DNA of 64,000 nucleotides from NCBI GenBank assembly GCA_965365445.1, contig CBDUBS010000001.1, positions 1 to 64,000 on the forward strand, written 5' to 3'. Position 1 is the stretch's first letter, and every line of letters starts with the position of its first letter. Source of the stretch: CBDUBS01 sp965365445. GTDB lineage: Bacteria; Bacteroidota; Rhodothermia; Rhodothermales; DASSAV01. Below the pieces are notes generated by a model. That model did not search any database and was not told the origin of the DNA. It saw only the letters and a program-made list of their open reading frames with translations. Shown piece after piece: positions 16,940 to 25,641 of the stretch. The position numbers and the translations under genes were made by a program.

Positions 16940-17022
16940 CAGGAAACACCGGTCCGGACGGAGAGGTAGCACCTTTGCCCATCGTCAGCCGTATGGACTG
17001 ATTACATCCTGACGCTACCCGT

Positions 17023-19908
17023 ATGCCTCGCATGGTATCCGCTTCCCATATGCTCGTACCTCGATTTGTCTTTCTCTTCTGTCTTGGCTTGCTTCTCATC
17101 GGCAGCCGGAATGTACCTGCCCGGACTCCTCTTGACCACCGCCCGGTGCACAGGCCGGCCTTCGACTCCAGCCGGGTGCTCCCTATGGATCCGGAGGTAC
17201 GGATAGGTCAACTGACCAACGGGCTAACCTATTATATCCGAACGAACGACGAACCGGAGAACCGGGCCGAGTTGCGCCTCGTCGTAGATGCCGGGTCCGT
17301 TCTTGAGGACGAGAGCCAGCGGGGGCTTGCTCACTTTCTGGAGCATATGCTGTTCAACGGCACCCGCCGTTTTCCCGAACAGAAACTGGTCGATTTTCTG
17401 GAGCGAATCGGGATGCGGTTCGGGCCGGACGTCAATGCATCCACTTCGTTCGACGAGACCGTGTATATGCTCACCATTCCTACCGACAGCGCCCGGATAG
17501 TAGAGCAGGCGTTCGACGTACTGGAGGACTGGGCCGCCCATGCCACCTTATCGGACGAAGAGATTGACAAGGAAAGAGGGGTGGTGATCGAGGAATGGCG
17601 ACTGAATCAGCAAAATGCTCAGGGCCGCCTATTGAATGAAATTCTGCCGGTGTACCTCTATGGCTCGCGGTACCAGCATCGCTTACCGATAGGCGACACG
17701 ACCGTAATCAAACAGGCCGATTACGATGCGGTCAGGCGGTTTTACCGGGATTGGTACAGGCCGGACTTGATGGCGGTAATCGCCGTGGGAGACTTCAACC
17801 CGGACCGTATCGAACAGCTGATTCGAGAGCATTTCAGAGAATTGCGGTCACCCGAGAATCCCCGCCCCAGAGGCCGGTTTCCCGTTCCGGGTCATGACGG
17901 CACGTTGTTCAAAATCGCAACCGATCCGGAATATCCCGTTTCGACTGTCGAAATAATATACACGCAAGAAGCCGAGCCACTGAATACGGTGGATGACTAC
18001 CACCAGCGGCTCACCGACTACTTGTTTTACGGAATGCTCAACGAGCGCCTGGCTGAAATTGCGCGGCGACCGGATGCACCCTTTCTTGGGGCACAGGCGT
18101 ATCACGGAGACTTCGTACGGTCGGCAGACGTTTACGGCCTTCAGGCGCGTGTGCAGGACGACAGCCTTCTCGTCGGGTTGAAGGCCATTCTTACAGAGGC
18201 GGCCCGGGTGCGCCGGTTTGGATTTACAGACGGCGAACTGGTACGTCAGAAAAAGGAACTGATCCGAAGGTACGAGCAGGCATTCAACGAACGCGAGAAT
18301 ACGAATTCGGCGAGTTATGCCGGTGAGTACGTCAGCCACTTTCTGGAGAGCGACGCGAGCCCGGGGATCGAATACGAAATCGACCTTGTAAGAGCGCAGT
18401 TACCGACCATATCGCTGGAGCAGATAAATCAGCTTGCCGAACAGCTTCTCGTACCCTCCAACAGGGCCGTAATTGTCACCATGCCTGAGAAGGAGGAGAC
18501 GCCCGCCCCCACCGAACAGCAATTGCAGAAGGTTATCCGACAGGCCGAAACCCAGTCGCTGACGGCGTATGAGGATGACACACCCGATTCGCCCCTCCTG
18601 CCCATCGAGCCGGAACCGGCCGATATCCTTGACGAGAAAGCCCTGCCTGAAATCGGAGTAACCGAGTTCACGCTCTCCAACGGCGTCCGCGTGGTAATGA
18701 AGCCAACCACATTCAAAGCGGATGAGATCCGTTTCACGGCCTCAAGCGCCGGGGGGTCTTCGCTGGTATCGGACGAAGATGCATTCGAGGCGGATATTGC
18801 CGATATGCTGGTCGTACAGAGCGGCGTGGGACCGTTCGACCGCACCCATCTGGAGCGGTTGCTTGCGGGAAAACTCGTAACGGTTTCCCCGTTCATCAGC
18901 GAACTGGAAGAGGGGTTTAGCGGAAGCGCCTCTCCGCAGGATCTCGAGACACTCTTTCAGTTGATCCACCTGTATGTGACGGCTCCCCGAGCCGACAGCA
19001 CCGCGCTCGCCATGCTTCAGAATCAGTATCGCGCAGCGCTGGCCAATAGGTCGTCTGATCCGATCGCGGTGTTCCAGGATACGCTTCAGGCTGCACTATA
19101 CGGAAACCACCCCCGTTATCGGGTCGCCACGGTGGAGATGGTCGACTCGCTCGCCGTTGAGGACGCGTTCCGTATTTATCGAAACCGTTTTGCCGACCTG
19201 GGCGACTTCACGTTCGTGTTCGCGGGATCGTTCGACCCGGACTCCCTTCGGATGTTCGCAAGGCAGTATCTGGGCACGCTTCCTTCGCTGAACAGAAAAG
19301 AATCGTGGAGGGACGTAAAACCCGATTTACCGAGCGGTATAATCATGAGTACCGTCGCCAGGGGCATGGGACAGCAGAGCCAGGCGGCGATCGTCTTTAA
19401 TGGTCCTTTCCAGTACGGTAGGGAAAACCGCTACACTCTGCGCTCGATGGCGGAAGCCTTGAGTATCCGATTACGGGAGGTGCTTCGGGAAGATCTGGGC
19501 GGCGTATATGGCGTGGGAGTTTCCGCTACGTCAACGGATCGGCCGGATTCCGAGTACACTGTAACCATCCGTTTCGGAGCCGATCCGCGGAGAGTGGACG
19601 AACTCATTTCTGCCGTGTTCGATGAAATCGAACGGTTCAAAAGAGAGGGACCCGGCGAAGAAATCGCAGAAAAAATACGCGAGCAGCAACACAGAGAGCG
19701 CGAAACAGCCATGGAGACCAATGCCTTCTGGGTCAACGTGCTGGATTACTACTATACGCATCCGGATGAACCCGTAACGGACATCCTGGATTACCCCCGC
19801 CTCATCGATAGCCTGGACGCCGGGGATCTGCGTAATGCAGCGCGCGCCTACCTGAATGCAGATCGTTATGTAAAAGTCGTGCTGATGCCCGAACGTGTCG
19901 ATCCGTGA
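17023..19908 (+). CDS. M16-family zinc peptidase (insulinase-like, two-repeat)
   Basis: A 961-residue exported protease. A signal peptide (LVPRFVFLFCLGLLLIGS) is near the N-terminus; an ATG at 17050 would give a tighter one. The inverted zinc motif HFLEH is at H104-H108, followed by FGPDVNASTSFDETVY and the distal Glu in KERGVVIEEW. Two M16 domain pairs follow, the second inactive one beginning near FTLSNGVRVVMKPTTF, and a late R/Y motif lies in GVYGVGVSAT. Length and order match periplasmic M16 proteins of Bacteroidota that degrade peptides. The gene stands alone, with the SDR gene convergent 17 bases after its stop. Confidence 0.95.
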   Translation: MPRMVSASHMLVPRFVFLFCLGLLLIGSRNVPARTPLDHRPVHRPAFDSSRVLPMDPEVRIGQLTNGLTYYIRTNDEPENRAELRLVVDAGSVLEDESQRGLAHFLEHMLFNGTRRFPEQKLVDFLERIGMRFGPDVNASTSFDETVYMLTIPTDSARIVEQAFDVLEDWAAHATLSDEEIDKERGVVIEEWRLNQQNAQGRLLNEILPVYLYGSRYQHRLPIGDTTVIKQADYDAVRRFYRDWYRPDLMAVIAVGDFNPDRIEQLIREHFRELRSPENPRPRGRFPVPGHDGTLFKIATDPEYPVSTVEIIYTQEAEPLNTVDDYHQRLTDYLFYGMLNERLAEIARRPDAPFLGAQAYHGDFVRSADVYGLQARVQDDSLLVGLKAILTEAARVRRFGFTDGELVRQKKELIRRYEQAFNERENTNSASYAGEYVSHFLESDASPGIEYEIDLVRAQLPTISLEQINQLAEQLLVPSNRAVIVTMPEKEETPAPTEQQLQKVIRQAETQSLTAYEDDTPDSPLLPIEPEPADILDEKALPEIGVTEFTLSNGVRVVMKPTTFKADEIRFTASSAGGSSLVSDEDAFEADIADMLVVQSGVGPFDRTHLERLLAGKLVTVSPFISELEEGFSGSASPQDLETLFQLIHLYVTAPRADSTALAMLQNQYRAALANRSSDPIAVFQDTLQAALYGNHPRYRVATVEMVDSLAVEDAFRIYRNRFADLGDFTFVFAGSFDPDSLRMFARQYLGTLPSLNRKESWRDVKPDLPSGIIMSTVARGMGQQSQAAIVFNGPFQYGRENRYTLRSMAEALSIRLREVLREDLGGVYGVGVSATSTDRPDSEYTVTIRFGADPRRVDELISAVFDEIERFKREGPGEEIAEKIREQQHRERETAMETNAFWVNVLDYYYTHPDEPVTDILDYPRLIDSLDAGDLRNAARAYLNADRYVKVVLMPERVDP

Positions 19909-19925
19909 TGCGCCCTGCGACGGGG

Positions 19926-20684
19926 TTAATCCGCATACACCATTTTTTTCGTCATACCCCCGTCGATGACGAAGTTTTGTCCCGTAATGAATCCGGCCTG
20001 TTCGCCGATCAGGTAGGCGGCCGCCCATGCGATATCGGCCGGCCAACCGACCCGACCGGCAGGATGTTGCTCGTGGTCGATCGGACGCAGATCTGCTTTA
20101 TGGCGCTCCCCTCGCTTTTTCCATTCGCTTACGTCTATCCAGCCGGGACTGATGCTATTCACGCGGATCTCCGGCCCCAGGCTCACAGCGAGCGCATGGG
20201 TCAACGAGAGGACGCCGCCTTTCGTGGCGCTGTAGGCTTCGGTGTTCGGTTCGGATTGAAACGCACGCGTAGATGCTATGTTGACGATACTCCCTCTCTG
20301 TTTCCTCAACTCGGGCACGCAGTGTTTCACACAGATGAAATAGCCTGTCAGGTTGACGCCTATGATTCGGCTCCACTGTTCGATGGACAATTCCTCTACC
20401 GGCGCTGCAACGGGATCGGCTATGCCTGCATTATTGATGAGGGCGTCGATCCTTCCATACGTCTCCATTGTTTCCCGGACGGTCCGCCGCACGCTGGATT
20501 CATCGGAGGTATCGGTCCTGAAGAACCGGATCGCTCCCAGGTGAGCGTATTCCTGAGCGGTTTCCTCGCCGGCTTCCGCGTCGATCTCAGCGATCGCGAC
20601 CCTGTAACCCTGCCGGAGTAGTTCCAGCGCGATCCCCTTGCCAATGCCCTGACCTCCTCCCGTAACAATGACTGTCTTTTCCAT
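19926..20684 (-). CDS. Short-chain dehydrogenase/reductase (SDR), FabG-like
   Basis: A 252-residue classical SDR. The cofactor motif is TGGGQGIGKGIAL, D60-type pairing is at FFRTDTSDESS, the structural motif is NNAG, and the catalytic Ser-Tyr-Lys lies in NIASTRAF ... YSATKGG. A SPGWIDVSEW loop follows, and the C-terminus is FITGQNFVIDGGM. It should oxidise or reduce a hydroxyl/keto substrate with NAD(P); the substrate cannot be told, though it sits beside a divergent acyl-ACP thioesterase. The ATG at 20684 directly precedes the Rossmann strand and has AGGA upstream; the frame extends to 20780. Confidence 0.93.
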   Translation of the reverse strand: MEKTVIVTGGGQGIGKGIALELLRQGYRVAIAEIDAEAGEETAQEYAHLGAIRFFRTDTSDESSVRRTVRETMETYGRIDALINNAGIADPVAAPVEELSIEQWSRIIGVNLTGYFICVKHCVPELRKQRGSIVNIASTRAFQSEPNTEAYSATKGGVLSLTHALAVSLGPEIRVNSISPGWIDVSEWKKRGERHKADLRPIDHEQHPAGRVGWPADIAWAAAYLIGEQAGFITGQNFVIDGGMTKKMVYAD

Positions 20685-20794
20685 AATTTCGGCTTCCTGT
20701 TTATTTATCTCCTCCACCCGGAGCGTACTATTACAAACCGGACCCCGGGCACGGCGTTCGGATATTCCGTTAATCCCCATCGCACTATAGCCCT

Positions 20795-21577
20795 ATGAGC
20801 GACACGCTTTCCGTGTGGAAAGACACGTACCGGATACGGGCCTACGAAGTCGATCCGGCCGGGTATGCCTCGATCCAATCGCTGTGTAATTACCTGCAAG
20901 AGTCGGCCGGCAACCATGCCCACGATCTGGGTGTGTCGGTAGCGCAGTTGCTCCGGAACGGCCTGACATGGGTGCTTTCACGGCTTCGTGTTGAGATGGA
21001 TACCTACCCGGGCTGGCAAGACGACATTACCGTGGAAACGTGGCCCTCCGGCGTAACGGGGCTGCTGGCCAACCGGGAATTCCTCGTTTCTGCAGGGAAC
21101 GGACGCCCGATTGCGCGCGCCTCGAGCGCCTGGCTGGTAGTGGATATAGAGCGCAAAAAGCCGGTGCGGGTTCCACCCGTAATCCACGATTTAAGGATAC
21201 CGGAACGTGATCTTCCGCTGGGACCCCCTCCCCCCGCCCGCGAGGCTCCCGAATCGTACGAAGAAGAGCATCTCTTTAAGGTTCGGTACTCCGATCTCGA
21301 CATGAACCAGCATGTGAACAACGTCCGCTACGTCGAGTGGGCCGTTGAAAGTGTTCCGTCCGAAGTCATGACGGCAGGTCGCATCGTTTCCCTGGACATT
21401 CAGTACCGCCACGAAACACTATACGGGGATACAGTGCGGATCGAAACGGCTGAATGGCCCGATGCCGATAGGCAGGCATTTTTCCACCGGATCACACGGG
21501 CCGGCGACACCCGGGAAGCGGCTCGGGCGATCACACGATGGAGCACGCAGCCGCCGACCGGATCGGACCACACTTAG
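20795..21577 (+). CDS. Acyl-ACP thioesterase (FatA/FatB-like double hot-dog)
   Basis: A 260-residue thioesterase that should release free fatty acids from acyl-ACP in the cytoplasm. The two hot-dog repeats are visible: the first with YEVDPAGYASIQSLCNYLQE and the GLTWVLSRLRVEMD strand, the second with RYSDLDMNQHVNNVRYVEW carrying the Asn/His active-site pair, then IQYRHETLYGDTV. The closing motif is AARAITRW. Length matches bacterial members of the plant-type family. Transcription is divergent from the SDR gene, 110 bases apart, and the stop overlaps that of the convergent barrel gene by four bases (TTAG). Confidence 0.92.
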   Translation: MSDTLSVWKDTYRIRAYEVDPAGYASIQSLCNYLQESAGNHAHDLGVSVAQLLRNGLTWVLSRLRVEMDTYPGWQDDITVETWPSGVTGLLANREFLVSAGNGRPIARASSAWLVVDIERKKPVRVPPVIHDLRIPERDLPLGPPPPAREAPESYEEEHLFKVRYSDLDMNQHVNNVRYVEWAVESVPSEVMTAGRIVSLDIQYRHETLYGDTVRIETAEWPDADRQAFFHRITRAGDTREAARAITRWSTQPPTGSDHT

Positions 21578-22296
21578 AACCGGAATACGACCCCGAACTG
21601 CGGTTCCAGCACGGCCGTCCTGGACCGCTCGACGTCGAACGACACCGATCCGTTGGTGCGTCGGATCGAACCTTCCTTCAGGTACTCCGCTTCGCTTCCG
21701 AACAGGTACCGGGCGCCGATATTCAGCATTACGCTTCCGATACGATTGGCATCGCCCATTTTGCCGGAATACAACGGGATGTGCAAACCACCCCCTGCCC
21801 CGTAACTAAACGCTATGTCGTCGAAGTTGGTGGAAGCGGCAATGGGTTCGCCGTCATCCATCCAGCCTTCGCTGTCGATGCTGGTCTGAGTAAACAGGTA
21901 CTTGAATCCGATGAGGCCGTCGAGGTAGGGACGAACGGCGCCTATCGGGGGCTGGAGCCGGAACAGTAGATGTCCCGCTGCAATATTATTGCTGGTGGCC
22001 ACGTTGACCCGTACGTCTGGAATGGTGTTACTGAAGGGCTCCGTGCGGCGCTCATATCCGTAAATCAGAAAGTCCAGGCTCGCGCCGATGAATACAGGCA
22101 GTCTGTCGAATCCGATCCCTCCGTAGAGCGAGCCGCCAAATCCATTTTGGTCGAGTTTTTCACTGAATTCGCCCTGCGGCAGCCCCACGGCAAAACTGAG
22201 TCCGACTTCCGGGCGAACCTGCGCTCGGGTGGTATCAGCCATACCTGAAAGCATGACCATGCTCAGGATGAAATATGGTAAACGCAAGCGTTTCAT
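21574..22296 (-). CDS. Outer-membrane beta-barrel protein
   Basis: A ~240-residue protein. The ATG at 22296 gives a signal peptide (KRLRLPYFILSMVMLSGMADTTRAQ region). The rest alternates in barrel strands with Gly/aromatic girdles: GLSFAVGLPQGEF, GGSLYGGIGF, GHLLFRLQPP, GLIGFKYLFTQT, SYGAGGGLHIPL and a final FGVVFRF. The terminal aromatic is typical of outer-membrane barrels. It belongs to the generic porin/OmpA-like outer-membrane barrel group with no known substrate. A longer TTG start at 22311 is possible. It stands alone. Confidence 0.8.
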   Translation of the reverse strand: MKRLRLPYFILSMVMLSGMADTTRAQVRPEVGLSFAVGLPQGEFSEKLDQNGFGGSLYGGIGFDRLPVFIGASLDFLIYGYERRTEPFSNTIPDVRVNVATSNNIAAGHLLFRLQPPIGAVRPYLDGLIGFKYLFTQTSIDSEGWMDDGEPIAASTNFDDIAFSYGAGGGLHIPLYSGKMGDANRIGSVMLNIGARYLFGSEAEYLKEGSIRRTNGSVSFDVERSRTAVLEPQFGVVFRF

Positions 22297-22422
22297 ACGA
22301 TGTACCGGCAAAGGGCGTATTTAGAAAACGAACGGCTCGATGTATCCGTGTGTACGGAATACGCGGCCAGAGTTTCATCCGACCGTTCCTCCTTACCTAT
22401 GCCGCGTTCTCTGAACCATTCG

Positions 22423-23415
22423 TCACGCCTGAACGTCAACGACGATTCTGCCGACCGTGAGCCCAGAAATCATCTGGTGGGCCGTTTCTTCCAGATCGTC
22501 CAGTGAAATAACCCGGGTTATACGGTTGAGCCGCTCTTTCGGAAACTCGTCCGCCAGGCGTTTCCACGCTTCCATCCGGACCGCTGCGGGGCAGGTATTC
22601 GAATCGATGCCGAAGAGGTTTATCCCTCGCAAGATGAACGGATACACGGTAGTGGTCAATTCGGCGCCGCCGGCGTTTCCGCAAACGGCGATAGAGGCGT
22701 GGCGATGCATGGCGCTTATCAACGTAGCCAGGGTGCTTCCACCAACGGTATCCACGGCTCCCGCCCACCGGGCCGATTCCAGCGGGCGAGCAGGGCCGGC
22801 GCTCAGTTCCTCCCTTGCGAACACCCGGGATACGCCGAGTTCGTTCAGCAGAGGTACGGCCGAGGCCGTACCCGTGGAGGCTGCCACCGAATACCCGGCG
22901 TGTGTCAGGAGCGTTACCGCCAGCGTACCGACACCGCCCGAAGCGCCCGTTACGACTACCTCCCCCCTCTCCGGAGTGGCGCCATGCGTTTCGAGGGCCA
23001 TAACGGCGAGCATAGCGGTCAGGCCCGCTGTTCCCAGGGCCATGCTGTCGATGGGAGCCAGAGACTCCGGCAGGGGCGTCAGCCACTCCGATTGCAGACG
23101 CTGGCATCCGCTATACCCTCCCCACGAATGCTCGCCTATACCCCACCCGGTCGCGAGCACCCAGTCGCCCTTTTTCCACTGGTCGGTATCCGACTGCTCG
23201 ACGATTCCCACGAGGTCGATGCCCGGAATAAACGGCAAGGCCCCCCGAATGATCTTTCCCGATCCCGTAAGCGCCAGAGCATCTTTATAATTCAGACTCG
23301 AATAGAGCACCCTGACCAGTACGTCGCCGGGAGGGAGATCGGAGACATCGATTGTCCGGATGGACAGATGCGGCGGCGCACTGATGGTATCGATGAAAAG
23401 CGCCCTGGTTTTCAT
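22423..23415 (-). CDS. acuI: YhdH/AcuI-type NADPH quinone/acrylyl-CoA reductase
   Basis: A 330-residue zinc-free MDR-superfamily reductase. Family markers include LPPGDVLVRVLYSSLNYKDALALTG (seen in parts), PFIPGIDLVGIVEQS, WVLATGWGIGE, and the YhdH hallmark AMALGTAGLTAMLAV (here SMALGTAGLTAML). The nucleotide motif is VVVTGASGGVGTLAV. C-terminal FILRGINLFGIDS is characteristic. Relatives reduce acryloyl-CoA to propionyl-CoA; activity here is assigned by family only. The ATG at 23415 fits the family start; an upstream ATG at 23439 adds eight residues. Divergent from the TonB-type gene. Confidence 0.93.
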   Translation of the reverse strand: MKTRALFIDTISAPPHLSIRTIDVSDLPPGDVLVRVLYSSLNYKDALALTGSGKIIRGALPFIPGIDLVGIVEQSDTDQWKKGDWVLATGWGIGEHSWGGYSGCQRLQSEWLTPLPESLAPIDSMALGTAGLTAMLAVMALETHGATPERGEVVVTGASGGVGTLAVTLLTHAGYSVAASTGTASAVPLLNELGVSRVFAREELSAGPARPLESARWAGAVDTVGGSTLATLISAMHRHASIAVCGNAGGAELTTTVYPFILRGINLFGIDSNTCPAAVRMEAWKRLADEFPKERLNRITRVISLDDLEETAHQMISGLTVGRIVVDVQA

Positions 23416-23732
23416 TCGGGAAACCTCCGTATGAAGCATTGTTTTCGTTTAAGGTCGGAAAAGCGCGTCCTGCTTACAAGATTCCCCTACACGACGTCAG
23501 AGGATTCCACCGACGGCTTTCATGCCGTGTACCGATTATTCTACCCTCATGTCGGCAGGCCCTGTACGCAAGGCCCCTGACAAAACAACCCGGGCAGCGC
23601 TCTTCGGGCTTCCTGAACACAGCCGGGGAAGGCTTGCCAGGGGTTCCAATTCCGGCGGACCTCGATTCAGCAGGGTCGTTCCGGGAAACAACGGGGATAC
23701 AACAGGTGTGCAACGGTATCGAGGGCGCAACC
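23416..23732. other. Divergent intergenic region between acuI and the TonB-type gene
   Basis: 317 bases that should hold promoters for both flanking genes. The TonB-type frame remains open across it from 23439, but the translation is basic and lacks any domain, so I treat it as leader. No hairpin followed by a T-run and no RNA gene recognised. Confidence 0.4.
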
Positions 23733-24464
23733 ATGCAACCTTCCCGTATGCCAAAAAAGGCTTCGTCGGTGGACTACGTTACCCGAGTCATGCTCTCGCT
23801 TGCGGGCAGCATCCTCATCGTGGTGATTGCGGTCAACCTGCCTTTGTTCCGCTTGCCTGCGGCCATCGGGTGGCAAGTCGTCCGCCCGGAAGACCAGTTG
23901 ACGCTGGAACAACTGGGCCTTGGCATACTGTCCAGAGCCGCGCCGCCTTCCGCTATAGAAATCGTAGATGATAAAGCAGCCCCCTCCCTGGAAGGAGAGA
24001 ACCCGATCGACGCGGAACCTGCCGAATTCCAACTGGAAGCTCAGGTGTTGTCGGACGAATCCGAAAAGAGCGAGTTACGCAAACTGGAAGGGCGCCAGGC
24101 AATCATGGATTTCACGGAGGACATGCCCGAAATCGTCGGCGGGCTGGGCGCCTATTACATTCACATCACGTACCCGGACGAAGCGGCTCGTTCCGGCATC
24201 GAGGGGCGTCTCGTGCTCGAGTTTGTCGTTGAGCCGGACGGTTGGCCGTCCTCCATTATCGTGGCCCGATCCCTGCACCCGCTGTGCGATTCAGCGGCTG
24301 TCGAAGCGCTTCGTCGGACCCGGTTCGTACCTGGTCGCCATAACGGCGATTATGTGCGGGTCCGGATGCGCCTGCCGGTCCGCTTCCAACTGATCGACCG
24401 TTCACCTACAAACACGCCTCGGACCACCACGAAACCTGCTCCCGAAGCGGAAACCACTTCCTGA
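23733..24464 (+). CDS. TonB-type energy transducer / TonB C-terminal domain protein
   Basis: A ~243-residue protein. One membrane helix near residues 20-40 (MLSLAGSILIVVIAVNLPLF) anchors it. The middle is an acidic, Pro/Glu-rich periplasmic linker. The TonB C-terminal domain begins around MPEIVGGLGAYYIHITYPDEA and continues with GIEGRLVLEFVVEPDG, then ALRRTRFVPGRHNG and VRVRMRLPVRFQL. Such proteins transmit proton-motive force to outer-membrane receptors, although many Bacteroidota copies have other roles. No ExbB/ExbD or receptor is adjacent. The ATG at 23733 or 23748 are both possible. Confidence 0.87.
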   Translation: MQPSRMPKKASSVDYVTRVMLSLAGSILIVVIAVNLPLFRLPAAIGWQVVRPEDQLTLEQLGLGILSRAAPPSAIEIVDDKAAPSLEGENPIDAEPAEFQLEAQVLSDESEKSELRKLEGRQAIMDFTEDMPEIVGGLGAYYIHITYPDEAARSGIEGRLVLEFVVEPDGWPSSIIVARSLHPLCDSAAVEALRRTRFVPGRHNGDYVRVRMRLPVRFQLIDRSPTNTPRTTTKPAPEAETTS

Positions 24465-24486
24465 CCCCGTAACGAGCCGACGGAAT

Positions 24487-25044
24487 TCAAAGCGGCAACA
24501 GGCCCTTGCGGTTCGCCCAGAGCAAGGCGAGCAAGTGCGTGCCGTGTACCAGGTTCCCCCCTGCAACCTGCTCGAACACATGCCGGGGCGGGTATTTTCT
24601 TATCCGGATATGCTCACCGTGGTCGGTGGCCGGGTCATGCGTTTTGCCGGCATTTCTGGCAAGGTAAATGTAGGCCCAGTGCGTGTGCTTGCTCGGCTCC
24701 GGCGCGCAGCGCCCTATGAAAACCCAATCGTCCGAACTGTAGCCGGTTTCCTCTCGCAACTCCCGCATCCCTGCCTGAAGGGGGTCCTCTCTCTCGTCGA
24801 TGGCGCCGGCAGGAAACTCCAGACCGATCTGCTCGATTCCATGTCGGTATTGTTCGACCATCACCAGTTCATTCGCTTCGTCCAGGCAAACCACGCAAAC
24901 CCAGTCCGGATACTCGATGACGTGGAACTCCGGCAATTCGGCTCCATCGGGCAGTCTAACGTGGTCCACCCGCAGCGTCATCCACCAGCGTTTGAGCAAA
25001 TAGCGCCGCCCGAGTACCTTCCATCCTTCCATCACGTCATGCAT
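24487..25044 (-). CDS. Nudix hydrolase, ADP-ribose pyrophosphatase-like
   Basis: A 185-residue Nudix enzyme. The full Nudix box is present as GAIDEREDPLQAGMREL continuing REETGY (G-x5-E-x7-REUxEExGU). The upstream VVCLDEANELVMVEQYRHGIEQ pattern is characteristic of the ADP-ribose/NudF group, which forms dimers and cleaves ADP-ribose to AMP and ribose 5-phosphate. The exact substrate is inferred. It lies 23 bases after msrB on the same strand, so the two form a likely oxidative-stress/house-cleaning pair. Confidence 0.9.
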   Translation of the reverse strand: MHDVMEGWKVLGRRYLLKRWWMTLRVDHVRLPDGAELPEFHVIEYPDWVCVVCLDEANELVMVEQYRHGIEQIGLEFPAGAIDEREDPLQAGMRELREETGYSSDDWVFIGRCAPEPSKHTHWAYIYLARNAGKTHDPATDHGEHIRIRKYPPRHVFEQVAGGNLVHGTHLLALLWANRKGLLPL

Positions 25045-25067
25045 ACACGCTTCGCTGTCCGACGTTA

Positions 25068-25484
25068 CTATTCATTGGCCTGCTTTTCGTCCTCTGGATC
25101 GAAACGCAGCGAAGCCGAGTTTACGCAATATCGCAATCCGGTCGGCCTGGGGCCGTCGTTGAATACATGCCCGAGATGCGCTTCACACACGGCGCACAGG
25201 ATTTCGGTGCGGCGCATCCCGAACGTCCCGTCTTCCTCCGTTGCAATGTGGCTTTCATCCACCGGTGCGTAGAAACTGGGCCACCCGCTTCTGGAATCGT
25301 ACTTGGTTTCGGACGAAAAAAGGGGGGTTCCACAACAGACGCATCGGTACACGCCCTCGTCTTTCGTATCCCAGTAGCGTCCGGAAAACGGCGGTTCGGT
25401 GCCTTTCTGCCGGGTTACGCGATACTCCTCGGGTGAAAGTTGATCCTTCCACTCCCTTTCGGTTTTTTTCTGCTTTCCAGTCAT
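25068..25484 (-). CDS. msrB: Peptide-methionine (R)-S-oxide reductase MsrB
   Basis: Reduces the R-epimer of methionine sulfoxide in proteins. The 138-residue protein has [20 protein letters not shown], two zinc-binding CxxC pairs (CVCC and CAVC), SGWPSFYAP, the HLGHVFNDG motif and the catalytic Cys in RYCVNSASL. The ATG at 25484 gives the standard cytosolic form; the longer frame to 25628 has no signal peptide. It is the first gene of an msrB-nudix pair. The S-epimer counterpart MsrA is elsewhere in the window (41487-42347). Confidence 0.95.
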   Translation of the reverse strand: MTGKQKKTEREWKDQLSPEEYRVTRQKGTEPPFSGRYWDTKDEGVYRCVCCGTPLFSSETKYDSRSGWPSFYAPVDESHIATEEDGTFGMRRTEILCAVCEAHLGHVFNDGPRPTGLRYCVNSASLRFDPEDEKQANE

Positions 25485-25641
25485 GGCTGTACCATTTGCT
25501 TCATGTCCCGTTCGGAATGTTTCGACACGCCGTTTGATCCGGAAGGCGCCAGAAAAAACGGTCCCTTCAACTTTCACGGGTTGCTCGCACGGAGCATCAT
25601 TATCTTCCCTCTGATTCCCCGGCGCCAACTAACTCGTTTTC

